Positions 61,752 through 64,000 of a stretch of DNA of 64,000 nucleotides are shown in pieces. The DNA comes from Takifugu bimaculatus. Its lineage: Eukaryota; Chordata; Actinopteri; Tetraodontiformes; Tetraodontidae. A model generated the notes under the pieces. That model saw only the letters and a program-made list of their open reading frames with translations. It did not search any database and was not told the origin of the DNA. The position numbers were made by a program, and so were the translations under genes. Where the stretch lies: positions 3,680,794 to 3,744,793 of the forward strand of contig CP034991.1 in the NCBI GenBank assembly GCA_004026145.2, in the 5' to 3' direction. Each line of letters starts with the position of its first letter. Position 1 is the stretch's first letter.

Positions 61752-64000
61752 CCCCTCCCTGGGCTACCACCTTATCGTGGTGGAGGGGTTTGCGTGTCCC
61801 AATGATCCCAGGAGCTCCGTTGTCTGGGGCTTTATGCCCCTGGTAGGGCCACCCATGGCAAACAGGTCCTAGGGGAGGGATCAGACGAAGCGTAGCCCAG
61901 ACCTCCCTATGATGAAGAACAGCATTGGTCCTACGTTTCCCTTGCCCGGATGCGGGTCACCGGGGCCCCCTCCTGGAGCCAGGCCTGGGGGTGGGGCACG
62001 TTGGCGAGCGCCTGGTGGCCGGAACTCTGCCCATGGAGTCCGGCCGGCTATAGCCCGAAGAGGCAACATGGGACCCCCCTTCCCATGGGCTCACCACCTG
62101 TAGGAGGGGCCAAGGGGGTCGGGTACATTGTGTTTTGGGTAGCGGCCGGAGGCAGGGACCTTGGCGGTCTGATCCCGGGCTGCATAAACTGGCTCTAGGG
62201 ACATGGAATGTCACCTCTCTGGTGGGAAAGGAGCCTGAGTTGGTGCGCGAGGTTGAGAAGTTCCGACTAGATATAGTTGGCCTCACCTCGACACACAGCA
62301 AGGGCTCTGGAACCAGTCTTCTCGAGAGGGGTTGGACTCTCTACCACTCTGGAGTTGCCGATGGTGAGAGGCGACGGGCAGGGGTGGCAATTCTCGTTGC
62401 TCCCCAGCTCAGTGCCTGTATATTGGAGTTTACCCCGGTGGATGAGAGGGTAGCCTCCCTTTGCCTTCGGGTGGGGGGACGGATCCTGACTGTTGTTTGT
62501 GCCTATGGTCCAAACAGCAGTTCAGCGTATCCACCCTTTTTGGAGTCCTTAGAGGGAGTGCTGGAGAGTGCTCCTTCTGGGGGCTCCCTCGTCCTCCTGG
62601 GTGACTTCAATGCTCACGTTGGCAATGACAGTGTGACCTGGAGAGGGGTGATTGGGAAGAACGGCCCCCCTGATCTGAACCCGAGTGGCGTTTTGTTACT
62701 GGACTTCTGTGCTCGTCTCAGATTGTCCATAACAAACACCTTGTTCAGACAAGGTGTCCACATGTGCACTTGGCACCAGGACGCCTTAGGCCGCAGATCG
62801 ATGATCGACTTTGTGGTTGTGTCATCGGATTTGCGGCCGCATGTTCTGGACACTCGGGTGAAGAGAGGGGCGGAGCTGTCAACTGATCACCACCTGGTGA
62901 TGAGTTGGCTCCAATGGTGGGGGAGGATGCCGGACAGACCTGGCAGGCCCAAACATGTTGTGAGGGTCTGCTGGGAACGCCTGGCAGAGTCCCCTGTCAG
63001 AAGGAGCTTCAACTCACGCCTCCGGGAGAGCTTTGACCATGTTCCGGGGGAGGCGGGGGACATTGAGTCCGAGTGGACCATGTTCCGTGCCTCCATTGTT
63101 GAGGCGGCTGACCGGTGCTGTGGCCGCAAGGTGGTTGGTGCCTGTCGTGGTGGCAATGCCTGAACCCACTGGTGGACACCAGCAGTGAGGGATGCCGTCA
63201 AGCTGAAGAAGGAGTCGTATCGGGCCTTACTGGCCTGTGGGATTCCTGAGGCAGCAGATGGGTACCGGCGTGCCAAGCGGAGTGCAGCTACGGCCGTTGC
63301 CGAGGCAACGACCGGGGCGTGGGAAGAGTTCGGTGAGGCCATGGAGAACGACTTTCGGACGGCCTCGAAAAGGTTCTGGACCACCATCCGGCGTCTGAGG
63401 AAGGGGAAGCAGTGCACTGTCAACACTGTGTATAGTGGTGATGGTGTGCTGCTGACCTCAACTCGGGATGTTGTGGATCGGTGGAAGGAATACTTCGAGG
63501 ACCTCCTCAATCCCACCAACACGCCTTCCAGTGAGGAAGCAGGGCCTGGGGACCTGGAGATGGGCTCTCATATCTCCGGGGCTGAAGTTGCCGAGGTAGT
63601 CAAAAAACTCCTCGGTGGCAAGGCCCCGGGGGTGGATGAGATCCGCCCGGAGTTCCTTAAGGCTCTGGATGTTGTAGGGCTGTCATGGTTGACTCGACTC
63701 TGCAACATCGCGTGGACATCGGGGGCAGTGCCGCTGGATTGGCAGACCGGGGTGGTAGTCCCTCTTTTTAAGAAGGGGGACCGGAGGGTGTGTTCCAACT
63801 ATAGGGGGATCACACTCCTCAGCCTCCCTGGTAAGGTCTATTCAGGGATACTGGAGAGGAGGGTCCGCCGGACAGTCGAACCTCGGATTCAGGAGGAGCA
63901 ATGTGGTTTTCGTCCTGGGCGTGGAACAGTGGACCAGCTCTACACCCTCAGCAGGGTCTTCGAGGGTGCATGGGAGTTTGCCCAACCAGTCCACATGTGT
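61752..64000 (+). mobile_element. APE-type LINE, unit B copy (runs off the window)
   Basis: Duplicate of the element at 39,773. The endonuclease frame is cut near its start by one extra C at about 62,080, so the readable frame starts around 62,135 and runs to the shared in-frame TGA at 63,161-63,163. The reverse transcriptase part continues to the window end just inside motif A. Confidence 0.87.

Larger units (their letters stand above)
43910..64000. repeat. Tandem segmental duplication, unit B (continues past window)
   Basis: Second copy of 17,521 onward, same orientation. Coordinate offsets are about +26,389 (exon 2 area), +26,864 (fst exon 1 area), and +21,978 to +21,980 through itga2. 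The drops are explained by the hAT insertion in B, a 2.19-kb deletion in B and the gypsy insertion in A. Single-base differences are sparse by eye. Confidence 0.93.

Overview
This is teleost fish nuclear DNA. It holds spliced vertebrate genes with GT-AG introns, long CA, GATA and CAGA microsatellites, and fish-type transposons (LINEs, Ty3/gypsy, hAT, piggyBac). The gene order itga2 - fst - ndufs4, all on the minus strand, matches human 5q11 (ITGA2, FST, NDUFS4). I cannot name the species.

Layout. 1-2.1 kb: sequence downstream of ndufs4. 2.2-12.9 kb: complete ndufs4 (complex I 18-kDa subunit), 5 exons, 170 aa, with a 7.9-kb intron 2. 13.5-19.0 kb: complete follistatin (fst/fsta), 6 exons, 348 aa. 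19-22.4 kb: fst upstream region with an old LINE scrap. 22.4-25.1 kb: a shrunken Ty3/gypsy element inside the 3' UTR of the next gene. 25.3-37.4 kb: complete itga2 copy A, 30 exons, 1183 aa, with a nested LINE pair in intron 11. 37.5-42.4 kb: a piggyBac remnant and an internally deleted APE-type LINE. 42.4-43.9 kb: featureless.

The main event is a direct tandem duplication of about 26.4 kb. Unit A is 17,521-43,909. Unit B starts at 43,910 and runs past the window end. The left breakpoint lies in fst intron 2, so unit B carries only fst exons 1-2 (fst-B, broken) and a second, coding-intact itga2 (copy B, 47.3-59.3 kb), followed by the same piggyBac and LINE. The copies look very similar by eye. 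They differ by a gypsy insertion only in A, a hAT insertion only in B, a 2.19-kb deletion in B and a 21-bp deletion at the fst-B exon 2 acceptor. Each insertion has a clean empty site in the other copy.

The geometry has a possible consequence. The fst-B promoter and first exon now lie about 8.4 kb upstream of itga2-A on the same strand. The fst exon 1 donor and the itga2 exon 2 acceptor share the same phase and the same split base. Both first exons encode signal peptides, so a chimeric fst-itga2 transcript would be in frame. This is an inference. An unpurged alternative haplotype placed in tandem by assembly is the main competing explanation for the whole B block.
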